Shown: positions 1 to 8,273, counted from the stretch's first letter. The stretch: 64,000 nucleotides of DNA from Nocardioides alkalitolerans DSM 16699 (GCF_000426525.1 NZ_KE384533.1:1316938-1380937), one strand, 5' to 3'. The notes: generated from the sequence alone by a model not told the origin. Made by a program: numbers and translations.

Positions 1-1
1 C

Positions 2-418
2 GGGCCGTTCGGTCTGGTCACCGACGCCCGCGCGGTGCTCGACGAGCTGGGGGTGCCGCGCGAGCGGGTGCACGTCGAGCTCTTCCACGTCGACGCGCCG
101 CCGCCCGAGGTGACCCGCGAGGAGGTCGTGGCCACGGGCGACGTCAGCGTCGTGACCATCGTGCTCGACGGACGCAGCACCACGGCGCCGATGCCGCGCT
201 CGGGCACGATCCTCGACGGCGCGGCGGGCGTCCGCAGCGACCTGCCGTTCGCCTGCAAGGGCGGGGTGTGCGGCACGTGCCGGGCCCACGTGACGTCCGG
301 CGCGGTCGACATGCGTCGCAACTACGCCCTCGGTGCCGACGAGGTCGCGGCGGGGTTCGTGCTCACCTGCCAGACCTTCCCGGTCGACGAGACGGTCACG
401 GTCGACTTCGACGCCTGA
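2..418 (+). CDS. paaE: Phenylacetyl-CoA epoxidase subunit E, C-terminal part (5' truncated by window edge)
   Basis: Reading frame is open from the first bases (GPFGLVTDARAVL, the end of a ferredoxin-NADP reductase nucleotide-binding domain) and ends in a plant-type [2Fe-2S] ferredoxin domain. The cluster ligands are visible as CKGGVCGTC (C-x4-C-x2-C) followed about 30 residues later by LTCQTFP. This order, an FNR-like reductase followed by a C-terminal ferredoxin, is that of PaaE, which passes electrons from NADPH to the diiron PaaABCD epoxidase acting on phenylacetyl-CoA. The remainder of the paa operon should lie upstream, outside the window. Related phenol or ketosteroid hydroxylase reductases share the architecture, but the adjacent PaaH-like gene and TetR regulator favour PaaE. 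Confidence 0.8.
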   Translation, partial: GPFGLVTDARAVLDELGVPRERVHVELFHVDAPPPEVTREEVVATGDVSVVTIVLDGRSTTAPMPRSGTILDGAAGVRSDLPFACKGGVCGTCRAHVTSGAVDMRRNYALGADEVAAGFVLTCQTFPVDETVTVDFDA

Positions 419-492
419 GCCCCCTCGCGCCGTACGGTGCGGACCACAGGCGGGAGCGCACGACCGCGCTCGGCCGGGAGGAGGGCTGGGCC

Positions 493-1335
493 ATGGCGGT
501 TCCCGAGCTGGTCGGGGTGTACGGCGGGGGCCGGATGGGCGCGGGCATCGTGCACGCCTTCCTCCTGGTGGGGGCGCGGGTCGTGGTGGTGGAGACCTCC
601 GACGCCACGGCCGGGGCCGCGCACGACCGGGTCGCCGGCACCCTCGCGCAGGCTGCGGAGCGGGGCCAGGTGCCCGAGGGGGTCGGGGCCGCGCTCGCCC
701 GGTTGACGACCACGACCGACCCGCACGCGCTCGCCGCCGCGGGGCTGGTGGTCGAGGCCGTCCCCGAGCTGCCCGACCTCAAGGCCGAGGTGCTCGCCCG
801 GATCGCGGCGGCCGCCCCCGACGCCGTCGTCGCGACGAACACGAGCTCGCTGTCGGTCGACGGGCTGGCGGCAGCGCTGCCGGACCCGGCGCGGTTCGTC
901 GGCCTCCACTTCTTCAACCCGGTGCCCGCCAGCGACCTCGTCGAGATCGTCGTCGGCAGCGCGACCGCCCCCGACGTCGTGACGGCCGCGCAGGGCTGGG
1001 TCGTCGACCTCGGCAAGACCGCCGTCACGGTCGCGGACAGCCCGGGCTTCGCGAGCAGCCGCCTCGGGGTCGCGCTCGCACTGGAGGCGATGCGGATGCT
1101 CGACGAGGGCGTGGCGAGCGCCGACGACATCGACACGGCCATGACGCTGGGCTACCGCCACCCCGTCGGCCCGCTGCGCACCACGGACCTGGTCGGGCTC
1201 GACGTGCGCCTCGCCATCGCCGAGCACCTCGAGCGCGAGCTCGGGCCGCGGTTCGCGCCCCCGCAGGTGCTGCGCGACCACGTCGCCGCCGGGCGTCTGG
1301 GGCGCAAGTCCGGTCAGGGGTTCTTCACGTGGTGA
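493..1335 (+). CDS. paaH: 3-hydroxyacyl-CoA dehydrogenase (PaaH-like)
   Basis: A 280-residue, single-domain NAD-dependent L-3-hydroxyacyl-CoA dehydrogenase. The Rossmann motif YGGGRMGAG is at residues 10-18, the NTSSL motif at about 116-120, and the catalytic pair fits H139 (GLHFFNPV) and E151. The C-terminal helical domain ends in the family signature GRKSGQGFFTW. It oxidises 3-hydroxyacyl-CoA to 3-oxoacyl-CoA; in the phenylacetate pathway PaaH acts on 3-hydroxyadipyl-CoA. The ATG at 493 was chosen because it opens directly into the Rossmann fold, although the frame is open further upstream. It follows paaE by 74 bp on the same strand, so the paa assignment rests on context. Its last 11 bases overlap the convergent TetR gene. 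Confidence 0.8.
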   Translation: MAVPELVGVYGGGRMGAGIVHAFLLVGARVVVVETSDATAGAAHDRVAGTLAQAAERGQVPEGVGAALARLTTTTDPHALAAAGLVVEAVPELPDLKAEVLARIAAAAPDAVVATNTSSLSVDGLAAALPDPARFVGLHFFNPVPASDLVEIVVGSATAPDVVTAAQGWVVDLGKTAVTVADSPGFASSRLGVALALEAMRMLDEGVASADDIDTAMTLGYRHPVGPLRTTDLVGLDVRLAIAEHLERELGPRFAPPQVLRDHVAAGRLGRKSGQGFFTW

Positions 1336-1984
1336 GGTCGGGCGCGTCGATCCCGCCGAACACCATCGCGACCACCGTGCCGGCCAGGACGTCGACGTCC
1401 AGCTGACCGCCCGGGCGATACCACTCCACCAGCGAGTTCACGAGGCCGAACAGCAGGCGGCTGACCAGCTCGGGGGGAAGGTCGGCCCGCACGCTGCCCT
1501 CCGCGACCGCGTCGGTCACGAGCCGGGCGAGGCGGTCGTCGAGCAGTCGCCGGCGCTCGAGGGCGGCCAGCTCCACCTCGCTGTTGCCGCGCACCCGCAG
1601 CAGCAGCGTGACGGCGGGCAGGTGGGCGACCAGGATGTGCACCGACTGGTGGACGACGGCACGGAGCCGCTCGTACGCCGGCACGTCGGCGCTCCCTCCC
1701 GCCGGCACCGTCCCGACGGCTGCGTCGACCGCTGCGGTGAGCTCGTCGAGCGCCTCGTCGAGCGCCGCCGACAGCAGGTGCTCCTTGCTCGGCACGTGGT
1801 GGTAGATGGCCGACTTCGTGAGCCCGAGATCCTTGGCGATGTCGCCGATGCTCGTGCCGTCGTACCCGTGGCGGTTGAAGAGGTCGATCGCGCGGCGCAG
1901 CACGGTCGCCTGGTCGTAGCCGGGCCGTCCGCGGCGGGGTGCCGGGGACGACGGTGGACGCGCCGGGGGGTCGGTGTCGGGCAC
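1325..1984 (-). CDS. TetR/AcrR family transcriptional regulator
   Basis: A 219-residue protein from a GTG start at 1984. The frame is open further upstream, but that extension is basic and low-complexity and looks non-coding. The N-terminal TetR helix-turn-helix is at about residues 44-66 (TSIGDIAKDLGLTKSAIYHH), preceded by the usual helix-1 region. The rest is a helical ligand-binding and dimer domain. It converges on the PaaH-like gene with an 11-bp overlap. TetR-type PaaR regulators control phenylacetate genes in several lineages, so a role as CoA-ester-responsive repressor of this locus is plausible but inferred. A perfect 7-2-7 dyad at 2111-2126, upstream of its start, is a candidate autoregulatory operator. 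Confidence 0.85.
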   Translation of the reverse strand: MPDTDPPARPPSSPAPRRGRPGYDQATVLRRAIDLFNRHGYDGTSIGDIAKDLGLTKSAIYHHVPSKEHLLSAALDEALDELTAAVDAAVGTVPAGGSADVPAYERLRAVVHQSVHILVAHLPAVTLLLRVRGNSEVELAALERRRLLDDRLARLVTDAVAEGSVRADLPPELVSRLLFGLVNSLVEWYRPGGQLDVDVLAGTVVAMVFGGIDAPDLTT

Positions 1985-2297
1985 GCGGCGATCCTTCCAC
2001 GAGGACGTCCTGCCGCCGCCCCGGGCGAGGCCGGTGAGGTATCGGTGAGGGTCGCGACCTGACGAATTCCCAGCAACGGCGCGGGCTTCGGGGATCAGAC
2101 AGTCCATACAGGGTGTCCTGACACCCACGTCGTAGATGAGTGACCCAAATCACACCACACGTATGGTGAACACTGCTCCGTTTGGTTTCAGGTACCTTCG
2201 GATCTCTGCGTATCTTTTACGTTCGTCGGCAGTCGGCGGGTGGTCCAGCCGGTGCGATGAACGCTCCACGGGGCGAGAGGGCAGGAGGTGGGGCGTC
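1985..2297. other. Divergent intergenic region between the TetR gene and the gene at 2298
   Basis: A 313-bp stretch without a convincing gene, noticeably richer in A/T between about 2135 and 2225 than its surroundings, as expected of a divergent promoter. It contains the perfect dyad at 2111-2126 and an imperfect one at 2153-2168 (CACCA, central ACGT, TGGTG). I cannot assign -35 and -10 boxes with confidence. Confidence 0.5.
2111..2126. promoter_or_regulatory. Perfect 16-bp dyad, candidate TetR operator
   Basis: The sequence GGGTGTC-CT-GACACCC is a perfect inverted repeat with 7-bp arms and a 2-bp centre. It lies 127 bp upstream of the TetR GTG start, in the divergent promoter region. Arm length and spacing fit TetR-family operators. 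Assignment to this regulator is inference from position. Confidence 0.45.
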
Positions 2298-3071
2298 GTG
2301 CGTCCGTCACGCGACGAGGAGGTGCGCACCACGCCCCTCGAGGGGGTGTGGTCGGCTGACGCGGACGCGCCGACGCCGCGCGGCGGGGGCGATCCCGTCA
2401 CCGAGGACCACGACTGGCTCGAGATCTTCGCCGGCCCGCCCGGCGAGCAGTCCCTCCGCGACGCGCAGGGCGCGCCCGAGCTACGGCGCCAGGCGATGCG
2501 CTGGCAGCCCCTGGCCCTGCCGCAGGAGCAGGAGAGCTGGCTCGACGAGGCGTGGCGCGAGCTGCCCGTCGAGGTCCGGTCGGCCGCGGCCGAGCTCGCC
2601 TCCGGGGCGGGCGCTACCGCCGTCGCCCGCGGTCGTGCGCTCTCCGTCGCCCACGTGCGCAACCTCCGTCACCAGGCGGGTGTCGCGCTCGCCGCGGCGC
2701 AGCGTCGCCACAGCCCCGGCACCGACGCCGTCCTCCTCGCCACGATCGGTCAGCGCGCCGCGGTCCCCGACGCCGAGCTGAGCCGCTACCTCCCGCCCGG
2801 GCCGTCCGCCGCCCGTGCCGTGCTGCTCATGCACCTTGGGGCCGAGCCGCCCGTCACCTGGGCCGGCCGTCTGCACGGCTTCTGGACCCTCACCGCCGAG
2901 GCCCTCGACATGCGCCTGCGCACCCTGAGCCGGGCCGTTCCCCTCTCGCCCACGCTCGGGCAGGCCGTCGCGAGCCGCATCGGCATCGACGTCGGCGTGC
3001 CGTGGTGGGACCTGCTCTCCGACCCCCGCAGCCCCGTCGTGACCCGGATGGGCGGCTGGGTGGCGCGCTGA
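2298..3071 (+). CDS. Hypothetical protein
   Basis: A 257-residue soluble protein that I do not recognise. The GTG at 2298 was chosen because GGAGG (about 2284-2288) sits at ribosome-binding distance; the longer frame would read through the promoter region. The N-terminal 60 residues are acidic and probably disordered. A central Ala-rich stretch (AAAELASGAGATAVARGRAL, then SVAHVRNLRHQAGVALAAA) resembles a sigma-factor region-4-like or other helix-turn-helix, but weakly. There are no membrane segments or signal peptide. It is transcribed divergently from the TetR gene and ends 6 bp before the convergent VOC gene. No function is claimed. Confidence 0.7.
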   Translation: MRPSRDEEVRTTPLEGVWSADADAPTPRGGGDPVTEDHDWLEIFAGPPGEQSLRDAQGAPELRRQAMRWQPLALPQEQESWLDEAWRELPVEVRSAAAELASGAGATAVARGRALSVAHVRNLRHQAGVALAAAQRRHSPGTDAVLLATIGQRAAVPDAELSRYLPPGPSAARAVLLMHLGAEPPVTWAGRLHGFWTLTAEALDMRLRTLSRAVPLSPTLGQAVASRIGIDVGVPWWDLLSDPRSPVVTRMGGWVAR

Positions 3072-3077
3072 GCGCCG

Positions 3078-3464
3078 TCAGTCGGTCGGCGGGTGCTCGG
3101 CCACGCAGAACAGGGTGCCCTCGGGGTCGGCCAGCGTCGACCACTGCACCCACGGGACCTCGTCGAGCACGTCCCACCGGTGGGACGCACCCAGGGCGAC
3201 CAGCCGAGCGACCGTCGCGGTGCGGGAGCCCCACGGCACGGTGAGGTCGAGGTGCTGCGCCTGGTGGTCGGGTCGTGGGCCGCTGCGTGGCGTGAGGAAG
3301 AGGCCGAAACCACCCGGTCCGGGCGCGAGGTAGACGTTCTCCCCGGCCGGGTGCGCCGTGCTGCCGAGCGCCTCGGCCCAGAAGACCGCGAGCGCCGTCG
3401 GGTCGTCGACCTCCAGGTTCACGGCTCCGAGGGTCGGGTGGACGGCGTGCGGCGGTGTGGTCAC
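3078..3464 (-). CDS. VOC family protein (glyoxalase/bleomycin-resistance-like fold)
   Basis: A 128-residue protein with a GTG start, composed of the paired beta-alpha-beta-beta-beta modules of the vicinal oxygen chelate superfamily. It opens with LGAVNLEVDDPTALAVFWAEALG and closes with the typical LADPEGTLFCVAE strand. It most resembles the Glyoxalase-like (glyoxalase_6) actinobacterial subgroup, whose members are mostly uncharacterised dioxygenase- or isomerase-like metal-binding proteins. The metal ligands are incomplete by eye, so enzyme activity is uncertain. It is a stand-alone gene that converges on the gene ending at 3071. Confidence 0.8.
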   Translation of the reverse strand: MTTPPHAVHPTLGAVNLEVDDPTALAVFWAEALGSTAHPAGENVYLAPGPGGFGLFLTPRSGPRPDHQAQHLDLTVPWGSRTATVARLVALGASHRWDVLDEVPWVQWSTLADPEGTLFCVAEHPPTD

Positions 3465-3558
3465 GGACCCACCCTAGGAGCGGGGGCGGCCGGCGTCGTA
3501 CGGCGACCGCGCGGGCACGGTCGCGCACCCGGGTGGCCCCCGGTGCCATGCTGGCGTC

Positions 3559-4983
3559 ATGAGCAACGAGCGCGAGGTGGACCTGGTCGTCGTCGGCACC
3601 GGACCCGGCGGGGAGGCCCTCGCCTCCGGCGCCGCGAAGGCCGGTCTCGAGGTCGTGGCCGTCGAGAAGCACCTGGTTGGCGGCGAGTGCCCCTACTACG
3701 GGTGCATCCCCTCGAAGATGATGGTGCGCGCCGGCGACGCGCTCGCCGAGGCCCGCCGCGCGGGCACGCTGGCCGGCGACGTCGAGGTGGTGGCGTCCTG
3801 GGCGCCGGTGGCCCGCCGCATCTCCGAGGAGGCCACGAGCGGTTGGGACGACGCCGCCGCCGTGCAGCGCCTCGAGGACGCCGGGGCCGCCCTGGCCCGC
3901 GGGGAGGGCCGCCTCGACGGACCGCGCCGCGTCGTCGTGACCCCGCGGGGCGGGGGAGAGCCCACGACGTACGTCGCCCGCCGTGGCGTGGTGCTCAACC
4001 CGGGCACCCGCCCGTCCGCACCGCCCGTGCCGGGCCTGGAGGGCACGCCGTACTGGACCAACCGCGACGCCGTGCAGGTGACGTCGCTGCCGTCGACGCT
4101 CGTCGTGCTCGGCGGCGGCCCGATCGGCTGCGAGATGGCGCAGGCCTTCGCCCGTTTCGGCGTGCGGGTGACGATCGTGCAGCACGGCGACCGCCTGCTC
4201 CCGCAGGACGAGCCCGAGGCCGCGGCGGTGCTCGAGCGCACGCTGCTCGACGAGGGCGTCCGGGTGCTGACCGAGGTCGAGGCGACCTCCGTCGCGTACG
4301 CCGACGGGTCCTTCACGGTGGGCCTCGACGAGGGGGACGACCTGGTGGCGGAGAAGCTCCTGGTCGCCGCCGGCCGCACGCCCAACCTCGACTCGCTGGG
4401 CCTGGAGTCGGTCGGGCTCGACCCCTCGGCCCGCACGATCGAGGTCGACGACCGCCTGCGTGCGGCCGGCGTCGAGGGTCTGTGGGTGATCGGCGACGTC
4501 ACCGGCAAGGGCGCCTTCACGCACGTGTCGATGTACCAGTCCGGCATCGCGCTGGCCGACGTGCTGGCGGACGGCCCGGGAGACGGTTCAGAAGACGGCT
4601 CCGGAGACCGGGGCCCCGCCGCCCGTTACCACGCCCTGCCCCACACCACCTTCACCGATCCCGAGGTCGCCGGCGTCGGCCTCACCGAGCAGCAGGCGCG
4701 CGACGCGGGGCTCGACGTACGCGTCGGCAGCACCCCGCTGGAGCAGTCCTCGCGGGGCTTCACCCACGGTCCCGGCGCCACCGGTCTCGTCAAGGTCGTC
4801 GAGGACGCCTCCCGCGGGGTGCTCGTGGGCGCGTCGGTCGTCGGCCCGCTCGGCGGCGAGATCATCGGGCTGCTGAACCTGGCCGTGCACGCGGAGGTGC
4901 CCGTCGCCACCCTGCGCACGATGATCTACGCCTACCCGACGTTCCACCGGGCGATCGAGACCGCGCTGGCCGAGCTCGGGTGA
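3559..4983 (+). CDS. FAD/NAD(P)-dependent pyridine nucleotide-disulfide oxidoreductase-like protein
   Basis: 474 residues with all three domains of the class I family: the FAD-binding GTGPGG motif (13-18), a redox-active-type cysteine pair in GGECPYYGCIPSK (C44 and C49), an NAD(P)-binding GGGPIGCEMA motif near 170-185, and a C-terminal dimerisation domain. The position that holds the catalytic His in lipoamide dehydrogenase (AHPT) reads AYPTF here (Tyr459), as in SthA-like transhydrogenases. A normal disulfide-reductase cycle is therefore doubtful, and a quinone-, dye- or NAD(P)H-directed reaction is possible. The segment around residues 337-350 (DGPGDGSEDGSGDRGP) is an acidic Gly-rich insertion. 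It is followed 56 bp later by the HAD phosphatase gene. Confidence 0.8.
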   Translation: MSNEREVDLVVVGTGPGGEALASGAAKAGLEVVAVEKHLVGGECPYYGCIPSKMMVRAGDALAEARRAGTLAGDVEVVASWAPVARRISEEATSGWDDAAAVQRLEDAGAALARGEGRLDGPRRVVVTPRGGGEPTTYVARRGVVLNPGTRPSAPPVPGLEGTPYWTNRDAVQVTSLPSTLVVLGGGPIGCEMAQAFARFGVRVTIVQHGDRLLPQDEPEAAAVLERTLLDEGVRVLTEVEATSVAYADGSFTVGLDEGDDLVAEKLLVAAGRTPNLDSLGLESVGLDPSARTIEVDDRLRAAGVEGLWVIGDVTGKGAFTHVSMYQSGIALADVLADGPGDGSEDGSGDRGPAARYHALPHTTFTDPEVAGVGLTEQQARDAGLDVRVGSTPLEQSSRGFTHGPGATGLVKVVEDASRGVLVGASVVGPLGGEIIGLLNLAVHAEVPVATLRTMIYAYPTFHRAIETALAELG

Positions 4984-5039
4984 CCGCGCCCACGCCCGCC
5001 GACTCGGCGCCGGACCGGGCCCCGGGCGAGACTCGGGGC

Positions 5040-5924
5040 ATGACGAGCCCGACCCAGCCGACCGATCAGCCGACCGATCAGCCGACCGATCAGCCGACCG
5101 ACCTGCCGACCCTCGACGGCCTGCGCCTCGTGGTCGCCGACATGGACGGCACGCTCCTCGACGAGCGCGGCGACGTGCCGGTCGGTCTCTGGCCCCTGGT
5201 GGAGCGCATGCGCGCCGCCGGCGTCGTCTTCGCGCCCGCGAGCGGTCGCCAGCACGCCACGCTCGCCCACATGTTCGCCGACCTCGGGGACGACCTCCTC
5301 GTCATCGCCGAGAACGGCTCGTACGTCGCGCGCGGCGGTGTCGAGGTCAGCTCGGTGACGCTCGAGCGGAGCCTCGTGGTCGACGCGGTCGGGGTCGTCC
5401 GACAGCTGGCCGCCGACGGCAACGACGTCGGCGTGGTCGTGTGCGGCAAGCACGCGGCGTACGTCGAGCGCGTCGACGAGGGCTTCCTGCGCCACGTGGC
5501 GCCCTACTACCTGAGCCTCGAGCAGGTCGACGACCTGCTCGCCGTCGACGACGACGTGCTCAAGGTGGCGGTGTTCGACGTGAACGGCGCCGAGCCGGTC
5601 ACGGCCGCCGCGCTCGCCCCGTTCCGGGAGACCCACCAGGTGGTCGTCTCGGGGCCGTTCTGGGTCGACATCATGAAGGCCGGGGTGAACAAGGGCGTCG
5701 CCCTGCGCAGCCTGCAGGCCGAGCTCGGCGTCACCCGGGCCCAGACCGTCGTCTTCGGCGACTACCTCAACGACCTCGAGATGCTCGACGAGGCCGACGC
5801 GTCGTTCGCGATGGCCAACGCCCATCCCGAGGTGCTGGAGCGGGCGCGCTACCGGGCGCCGTCCAACGCCGAGAACGGCGTCATCACGACCCTCACGCGG
5901 CTCCTGGACCACCACGGCGCCTGA
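5040..5924 (+). CDS. Cof-type HAD-IIB family hydrolase
   Basis: 294 residues from ATG 5040. The catalytic motif I VVADMDGTLLD supplies the nucleophile D34 and acid/base D36. Motif II is APASGRQ, the conserved Lys lies in KAGVNKGVAL, and motif III is GDYLNDLEML. The large C2B cap between motifs II and III marks the Cof/YidA subgroup, which dephosphorylates sugar phosphates, FMN or other small phosphate esters in the cytosol; the substrate cannot be told from sequence. The N-terminal tail (residues 6-21) is four QPTD repeats encoded by a 12-bp tandem repeat, so it is probably a disordered, length-variable leader. It likely shares an operon with the flavoprotein gene upstream. Confidence 0.85.
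   Translation: MTSPTQPTDQPTDQPTDQPTDLPTLDGLRLVVADMDGTLLDERGDVPVGLWPLVERMRAAGVVFAPASGRQHATLAHMFADLGDDLLVIAENGSYVARGGVEVSSVTLERSLVVDAVGVVRQLAADGNDVGVVVCGKHAAYVERVDEGFLRHVAPYYLSLEQVDDLLAVDDDVLKVAVFDVNGAEPVTAAALAPFRETHQVVVSGPFWVDIMKAGVNKGVALRSLQAELGVTRAQTVVFGDYLNDLEMLDEADASFAMANAHPEVLERARYRAPSNAENGVITTLTRLLDHHGA
5055..5102 (+). repeat. 12-bp tandem repeat x4 inside the HAD hydrolase gene
   Basis: Four head-to-tail copies of CAGCCGACCGAT (the last ends in C) encode (Gln-Pro-Thr-Asp)4. The unit keeps the reading frame, so copy-number change by slippage would alter tail length without breaking the protein. Confidence 0.9.
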
Positions 5925-6114
5925 GCCGACCGCGGTCGCGGGCCCCTCGTCGTACGGCGTCGGGCCGTGCCGCTCGGCAGGTCGCTCGGCGCGCCGGGCG
6001 GGGGTACCTGTGGTCTGTGGCGACCCGGCGGTGCAGTCTTGGCCGAGCACCATCCGGCACCCGCCACCGGACTGCCGCCGCCCGGCGGGTCCGGACCTCG
6101 ACGAGGAGGACCGC

Positions 6115-7368
6115 ATGACCCCGACCCCCGACCCGACGGACGCCCGGTTCGCCGGCCTGGACCTGACGCCGTCCCCCCGTGCCCAGGAGATGCGCGCCTC
6201 GCTGGTCGAGTTCATGAACGACCACGTCTTCCCGGCCGAGGCGGCCTACCACGACTACCGGGTGGCCGCGGGTCCCGACGACCACACGCTGCCGCCGGTC
6301 GTGGAGGAGCTCAAGGTCGAGGCCCGTCGCCGTGGTCTGTGGAACCTCTTCCTGCCCGACGAGTCCGGCATCTCCCAGCTCGACTACGCCGGCCTCGCCG
6401 AGATCACCGGCTGGAGCCTCGAGCTCGCGCCGGAGGCGGTCAACAGCCAGGCGCCCGACACGGGCAACATGGAGCTGCTGCACCTCTTCGCCACGCCGGC
6501 CCAGCGCACGGAGTGGCTCGAGCCCCTGCTGGCCGGTGAGATCCGCTCGGCGTTCGCGATGACCGAGAAGGCGGTGGCGAGCAGCGACGCCACCAACATC
6601 GAGACCTCGATCGTGCGCGACGGCGACTCCTACGTCGTGAACGGCCGCAAGTGGTGGACGTCCGGCGCGGCCGACCCCCGCTGCAAGGTGATGGTCGTGA
6701 TGGGCAAGACCGACCCCGACGGCCCCCGCCACCTCCAGCAGTCGATGCTCCTGGTGCCGACCGACACCCCCGGCGTCACGATCGTCCGCGACCTCCCCGT
6801 CTTCGGGCGCCACGACCAGCACGGCCACTGCGAGGTGCTCTTCGAGGACGTCCGCGTGCCGGTCGAGAACCTGCTCGGCGAGGAGGGCTCGGGCTTCGCG
6901 CTGGCCCAGGCGCGTCTCGGGCCGGGCCGCATCCACCACTGCATGCGGGCGCTGGGTGCCGCGGAGCGGGCGATGGACCTGATGGTGAAGCGCTCCACGA
7001 GCCGGGTCGCGTTCGGCAAGCCGCTCGCCGAGCAGGGCATGGTCCAGAAGGACATCGCGGAGTCGCGCCTCGCGATCGAGCAGGCGCGCCTGCTGTGCCA
7101 GCACGCGGCTGCGGTCATCGACGCCCGGGGCAACAAGGCCGCGGCGTCGCTGGTCTCGATGGCGAAGGTCGCGGTGCCGCGGGTGGCGCTCGAGGTCATC
7201 GACCGGGCGATCCAGGTGCACGGCGGGGCGGGCATCAGCGACGACGTGCCGCTGGCCGCCATGTACGGCTGGCACCGCGCCATGCGCATCTTCGACGGCC
7301 CCGACGAGGTCCACCTGCGCACCATCGCGAAGGTCGAGCTCGGCCGCGTCGCCGAGCTGCGCCCCTGA
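6115..7368 (+). CDS. Acyl-CoA dehydrogenase (ACAD10/ACAD11-like)
   Basis: 417 residues from ATG 6115 with AGGAGG just upstream. The FAD-binding motif FAMTEKAVASSDATNI and the substrate-loop motif NGRKWWTSGAADPR, together with the C-terminal HGGAGISDD and RIFDGPDEVH segments, are those of the ACAD10/11-like subgroup found in actinobacteria. That subgroup has DGPDEVH where short- and medium-chain enzymes carry other residues. It introduces a trans 2,3-double bond into an acyl-CoA thioester and passes electrons to ETF; related enzymes accept long or branched (4-hydroxy) acyl chains. It is monocistronic, with 190 bp upstream and a repeat cluster downstream. Substrate is not assignable. Confidence 0.88.
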   Translation: MTPTPDPTDARFAGLDLTPSPRAQEMRASLVEFMNDHVFPAEAAYHDYRVAAGPDDHTLPPVVEELKVEARRRGLWNLFLPDESGISQLDYAGLAEITGWSLELAPEAVNSQAPDTGNMELLHLFATPAQRTEWLEPLLAGEIRSAFAMTEKAVASSDATNIETSIVRDGDSYVVNGRKWWTSGAADPRCKVMVVMGKTDPDGPRHLQQSMLLVPTDTPGVTIVRDLPVFGRHDQHGHCEVLFEDVRVPVENLLGEEGSGFALAQARLGPGRIHHCMRALGAAERAMDLMVKRSTSRVAFGKPLAEQGMVQKDIAESRLAIEQARLLCQHAAAVIDARGNKAAASLVSMAKVAVPRVALEVIDRAIQVHGGAGISDDVPLAAMYGWHRAMRIFDGPDEVHLRTIAKVELGRVAELRP

Positions 7369-7394
7369 CCCAGGGCTGACCCCGGCCGGGACGC

Positions 7395-7520
7395 GCCGAG
7401 CTGTCGCGTCTGCAGGCCCGAAACGCGCCGAGCTGTCGCGTCTGCACGATGCAGATGCGACAGCTCGGTGCTGATGCGACAGCTCGGCGCTCCGGGAGCG
7501 TGCAGACCCGACAGGTCGGC
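7395..7520. repeat. Cluster of five 20-bp intergenic repeat units (locus A)
   Basis: Plus-strand copies of GCCGAGCTGTCGCGTCTGCA lie at 7395-7414 and 7427-7446. Inverted copies (TGCAGACGCGACAGCTCGGC type) lie at 7450-7469, 7469-7488 and 7501-7520. Successive starts are 32, 23, 19 and 32 bp apart. The block fills the 167 bp between two convergent genes. The same unit recurs at 15718, 53381 and 54384. Confidence 0.9.
7427..7469. terminator. Strong hairpin, possible bidirectional terminator
   Basis: Two opposed repeat units form a stem with 20-nt arms (18 of 20 positions paired) around a 3-nt CGA loop. It sits between the convergent acyl-CoA dehydrogenase and aldolase genes. There is no U-tract, as is usual for actinobacterial hairpin terminators, so the termination role is inferred from position and stability. 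Confidence 0.5.
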
Positions 7521-7535
7521 GCCCCGGGGGAGGGG

Positions 7536-8273
7536 TCAGCCGATGAGCGCGTCCATCGTGTCCTTGGCGCTGGTGAAGCCCTGGACGATCGCCTCGTGCA
7601 CCATCTGGAGCGCGATGAAGCTGGCGCCGTGCTCGAGCGCGAGCTTCTTCTCGGCCTCCGACCAGGCGGGGAGCACCCACGGCTTGCCGGCGGCGGCGGC
7701 GCAGGCGGCGATGTGGGCGATGTCGGCGAAGTCCTCCTCCGTGCGGCTGTACGACCCGCGGCCGCGGCGCAGCGAGAGGTCGGTGGGGCCGATGAAGACG
7801 CCGTCCACGGTGTCGAGCGCGAGGATCGCCTCGACGTCGTCGAACGCGCCCGCGTCCTCGATCATCGGGAAGACGAGCGTGGTGGCGTCCGCGTTGCGGT
7901 ACCACTCGTCGGAGAACCCGCCGTACCCGACGGTGCGGCCGCCCGCGGCGCTGCGGTCGCCGAGCGGCGGGAACTTGGCGAGGCCCGTGATGGCGCGGGC
8001 GTGCTCGACGTTCTCGATGTGGGGGATGATCACGCCGTCCGCGCCGAAGTCGAGCGCCTGCTGGATCGCGCCGCGCTCGGGCACGAGCACCTTCGCCAGC
8101 ACCGTCAGGCCGAGGCCCTTCACGAGCGGGATGAAGCGCTCCAGCGTGACGAGGTCGAACGGGCCGTGCTCGATGTCGAGGATCACGAAGTCGTAGCCGA
8201 TCTTCGCGACGATCTCCGCCACGGCGGTGTTCGAGTCGGAGAGCCAGGCGCCGAGCTGGGGGGTGGTCGTCAT
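7536..8273 (-). CDS. HpcH/HpaI aldolase/citrate lyase family protein
   Basis: A 245-residue class II, metal-dependent pyruvate aldolase fold. The catalytic His is in ILDIEHGP (H36), the metal ligands fit FPMIED and GPTDLS, and the phosphate/pyruvate loop region contains GADGVIIPHIE. Family members cleave 2-keto-4-hydroxy acids to pyruvate (or a related keto acid) plus an aldehyde. It is the last gene of the minus-strand transporter operon, 89 bp after the nitrilase-family gene, with GAAAGGA upstream of the ATG. The context suggests that it finishes degradation of a hydroxylated keto acid freed from an imported amide or nitrile; the actual substrate is unknown. Confidence 0.85.
   Translation of the reverse strand: MTTTPQLGAWLSDSNTAVAEIVAKIGYDFVILDIEHGPFDLVTLERFIPLVKGLGLTVLAKVLVPERGAIQQALDFGADGVIIPHIENVEHARAITGLAKFPPLGDRSAAGGRTVGYGGFSDEWYRNADATTLVFPMIEDAGAFDDVEAILALDTVDGVFIGPTDLSLRRGRGSYSRTEEDFADIAHIAACAAAAGKPWVLPAWSEAEKKLALEHGASFIALQMVHEAIVQGFTSAKDTMDALIG

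Noticed and set aside
2136..2297. Longer N-terminus for the hypothetical protein at 2298
   Set aside because: The extension runs through the A/T-richer promoter region and operator-like dyads, and a GGAGG-preceded GTG at 2298 is a better start.
3093..5039. Very long open frame upstream of the HAD hydrolase and similar long frames opposite many genes
   Set aside because: These are shadow frames of strongly GC-biased genes; they give Arg/Ala/Gly-rich products without family features and overlap well-supported genes.
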